From positions 1-11,399 of the forward strand of contig JAUWTC010000034.1 in the NCBI GenBank assembly GCA_030609785.1: a DNA stretch of 11,399 bases, given 5' to 3'. The stretch is from Holophagae bacterium. Its GTDB lineage: Bacteria; Acidobacteriota; Thermoanaerobaculia; Thermoanaerobaculales; Sulfomarinibacteraceae. A program made the translations under genes and the position numbers. Below, piece by piece: positions 9,737-11,399 of this stretch. The number at the start of each line of letters is the position of its first letter. The stretch's first letter is position 1. The notes below the pieces were generated by a model. The model was not told the DNA's origin and made no database searches. It was given only the letters and a program-made list of their open reading frames with translations.

Positions 9737-11399
9737 TCAGTTCTCTATCTTGTCTCTATCCTCGGCCTCAAGTATCCACACATCCCCCAGCATTTCCGAA
9801 TGGTCATGAACAGAAAGCCGCCCGTCCCCACTGCTTGAAAACGTGCCGGACGCGAAATGAACACCACCCGAATCTCCGCTCCCGAAATCGACATCGAACG
9901 CCACCTTTTCGACTGATCCGTCGGCGACAAACACCCGACGCAGGTCCACACGGTTGGGCCCCTCCCAGTCTCCGCTGGCCAAAAGAGACCTCCCCCCTGG
10001 TTCCCATTCGATACATTCGATGCGTCGCCCCTCGGTCAGCGGTCTGGCCGCTCCTGGGGTCTCCACAGGCTGGACCCAAATGTTCTCACCGTCATCGTTG
10101 TTGGCCAACCACGCCAGCATCAAACCGTCTGGGGAAATCCTCGGCAGGTAATCAATCGTATCCTCAAAGGTCCGCTGCTGGGGTTCACCGACACACCGCC
10201 CGTCTTCGATCGGCGCCGACCAGATCTGAAAGCGACCACTCCGGTCCGAAGCGAAGACCAGGCGGCCCCCGTCTGGAGAAAAAGACGGCGTGACATCGGC
10301 AGCTGTATCGGTGGTGAACTGAAGCGGAGGTCCCCCACCGAGCGGCAGGGTCCAAATATCACGTTGCCCCTCCCAAATTCGATTCACCACGACCCAGTCT
10401 CCTGAAGGGGAAAATGCAACGGAGTTGAACGAACCCGCATACGAGGTCAAGCGTCGAACATCTCCGACCGGTACACCGTCAGACAAGGGCTGCAGGAAGA
10501 GGCTGGCCTCCTTCCGGAACTGTCCCGAGAACCCAACCCCATTCCCATCGGGGGCCACCGCAGGCATGGCCGACTCGCCAACAGGGGTCATTCTGGTCTC
10601 GATTCCTCTCATTCGGTCCACAATGATCAAGGACGAACTCATACGTTGCGTGGAATACACGATCGACCGGCCGTTCGATGACGGGGAGGCCTGGGTCTCG
10701 TAGGCAGATCCCGGCGTCAAACGCTCCGGCAGGCCCCCATCGCGACGAACTCGCCACAAGCTGGAGACTCCCCCTACGTCCCTGGAGTAGACAATGAAAT
10801 TCCCAGACCACTCCGGCTCGCCCGTCATTTCGTGGGCAAAGGTCAATTGCAGTGGCCGACCCCCATCCACCTGCACGACCCACACATCCCGGGACGATCT
10901 GTAGCAGATCTCGCTCCCGTCGGCTGAGAAATCCGGATTGCGGTGGAACCAGTAGCCGTCGTCGGATGTAGTCAGGTAACGAAAGTTCTCCAGATCGTCA
11001 AGGGGAGCAATCGTAACCCGGTAGTGGCCGCTCTCGTTGCGGCGCACGAAGGCCATCTGCGTGCCGTCCGGCGACAAGGCGGGGTCGTCGGCGTCGGGCA
11101 AGACCAGTTCCGCCGTCCCTCCAAGGCGCGGCACCTTCCAGATCGCGGCCTCACCGCTGCGGAAGGACGTGAAGTAGATGTGACTGCCATTTGCTGACCA
11201 CGCAGGCCTTCGGTCGGCAGCCTCGTGATCGGTCAATTGCAGGGCGTTGCCGCCCTCCCGGTCGATCAACCAGATGTCACCGCTTCCGCTGCGGCCGGAG
11301 GCATAGGCGATCATGGTCTCGTCCGGTGAGAGGGCCGGGTCCGCCGCCCATGCGGGATCGCGGGTCAGGGGTTTGGCGACCCAGGTCGTCGCCATGGTC
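9737..11399 (-). CDS. TolB-like PD40 beta-propeller protein, 5' end outside window
   Basis: At least 552 residues, and the frame is open through the window edge, so the first Met in view (11395) is not necessarily the start. The visible protein is a chain of PD40/WD40-like blades, each with an SPDG- or SADG-type turn followed by a hydrophobic strand: about residues 18-32, 62-76, 104-117, 151-165, 192-204, 235-248, 278-290, 325-338, 369-383, 417-430 and 461-473, plus a last one near 518-542. Twelve units would make two six-bladed propellers. No signal peptide or catalytic site is visible here. In Acidobacteriota such arrays are often the C-terminal sensor part of Ser/Thr protein kinases or CadC-like regulators, so the missing N-terminus may be a kinase or DNA-binding domain. 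The stop lies 14 nt before the peptide gene, so the three minus-strand genes are likely one operon. Confidence 0.85.
   Translation of the reverse strand, partial: TMATTWVAKPLTRDPAWAADPALSPDETMIAYASGRSGSGDIWLIDREGGNALQLTDHEAADRRPAWSANGSHIYFTSFRSGEAAIWKVPRLGGTAELVLPDADDPALSPDGTQMAFVRRNESGHYRVTIAPLDDLENFRYLTTSDDGYWFHRNPDFSADGSEICYRSSRDVWVVQVDGGRPLQLTFAHEMTGEPEWSGNFIVYSRDVGGVSSLWRVRRDGGLPERLTPGSAYETQASPSSNGRSIVYSTQRMSSSLIIVDRMRGIETRMTPVGESAMPAVAPDGNGVGFSGQFRKEASLFLQPLSDGVPVGDVRRLTSYAGSFNSVAFSPSGDWVVVNRIWEGQRDIWTLPLGGGPPLQFTTDTAADVTPSFSPDGGRLVFASDRSGRFQIWSAPIEDGRCVGEPQQRTFEDTIDYLPRISPDGLMLAWLANNDDGENIWVQPVETPGAARPLTEGRRIECIEWEPGGRSLLASGDWEGPNRVDLRRVFVADGSVEKVAFDVDFGSGDSGGVHFASGTFSSSGDGRLSVHDHSEMLGDVWILEAEDRDKIEN

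Noticed and set aside
9477..9809. Plus-strand frame covering the peptide gene, as an alternative to it
   Set aside because: The minus-strand 61-codon frame has a strong ribosome site and fits tightly between its neighbours; the plus-strand frame has neither and overlaps three genes antisense.

Overview
The window is about 11.4 kb of GC-rich bacterial chromosome. No rRNA or marker gene fixes the taxon. Three things point to an uncultured Acidobacteriota-like bacterium: a long TolB/PD40 beta-propeller protein, a secreted protein (7486-8079) resembling families I associate with that phylum, and many short palindromic and tandem repeats between genes. This assignment is inference from recall, not from a search.

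Layout: the 3' end of a HAL2/CysQ-type bisphosphate nucleotidase gene (+) faces a PurF amidophosphoribosyltransferase gene (-) across a 244-bp spacer full of inverted repeats. Then come a tRNA-Ala(CGC) gene, a small GIY-YIG protein gene bracketed by two copies of a 58-bp repeat, and a decayed remnant of a second GIY-YIG gene. Next is a signalling pair: a cytosolic receiver-PAS-histidine kinase whose receiver has Glu in place of the phospho-accepting Asp, overlapping by 4 nt a receiver-GGDEF-EAL protein with an intact Asp. These probably form a phosphorelay controlling cyclic-di-GMP. Three smaller + strand genes follow: a zinc-ribbon, coiled-coil, tail-anchored protein behind a promoter that predicts a nearly leaderless mRNA; a secreted six-cysteine protein whose C-terminal tail is encoded by repeat-like DNA; and a secreted protein of unknown function.

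The right end, all on the minus strand, is the most interesting part. A beta-propeller protein (open at the window edge) is followed after 14 nt by a 61-codon peptide gene with a strong ribosome binding site, and after 5 nt more by a radical SAM/SPASM enzyme with a complete set of cluster cysteines. The peptide has a charged leader-like body and a short tail ending VYISC. This is the architecture of a ribosomally made, post-translationally modified peptide (RiPP) system: precursor, maturase, and an unusual propeller partner. I do not recognise it as a named RiPP class.

Spacers between convergent genes carry the repeats: a 22-bp inverted repeat, two hairpins downstream of purF, a ~100-bp element present twice 6 kb apart, and five degenerate tandem arrays with 7- or 8-bp units.
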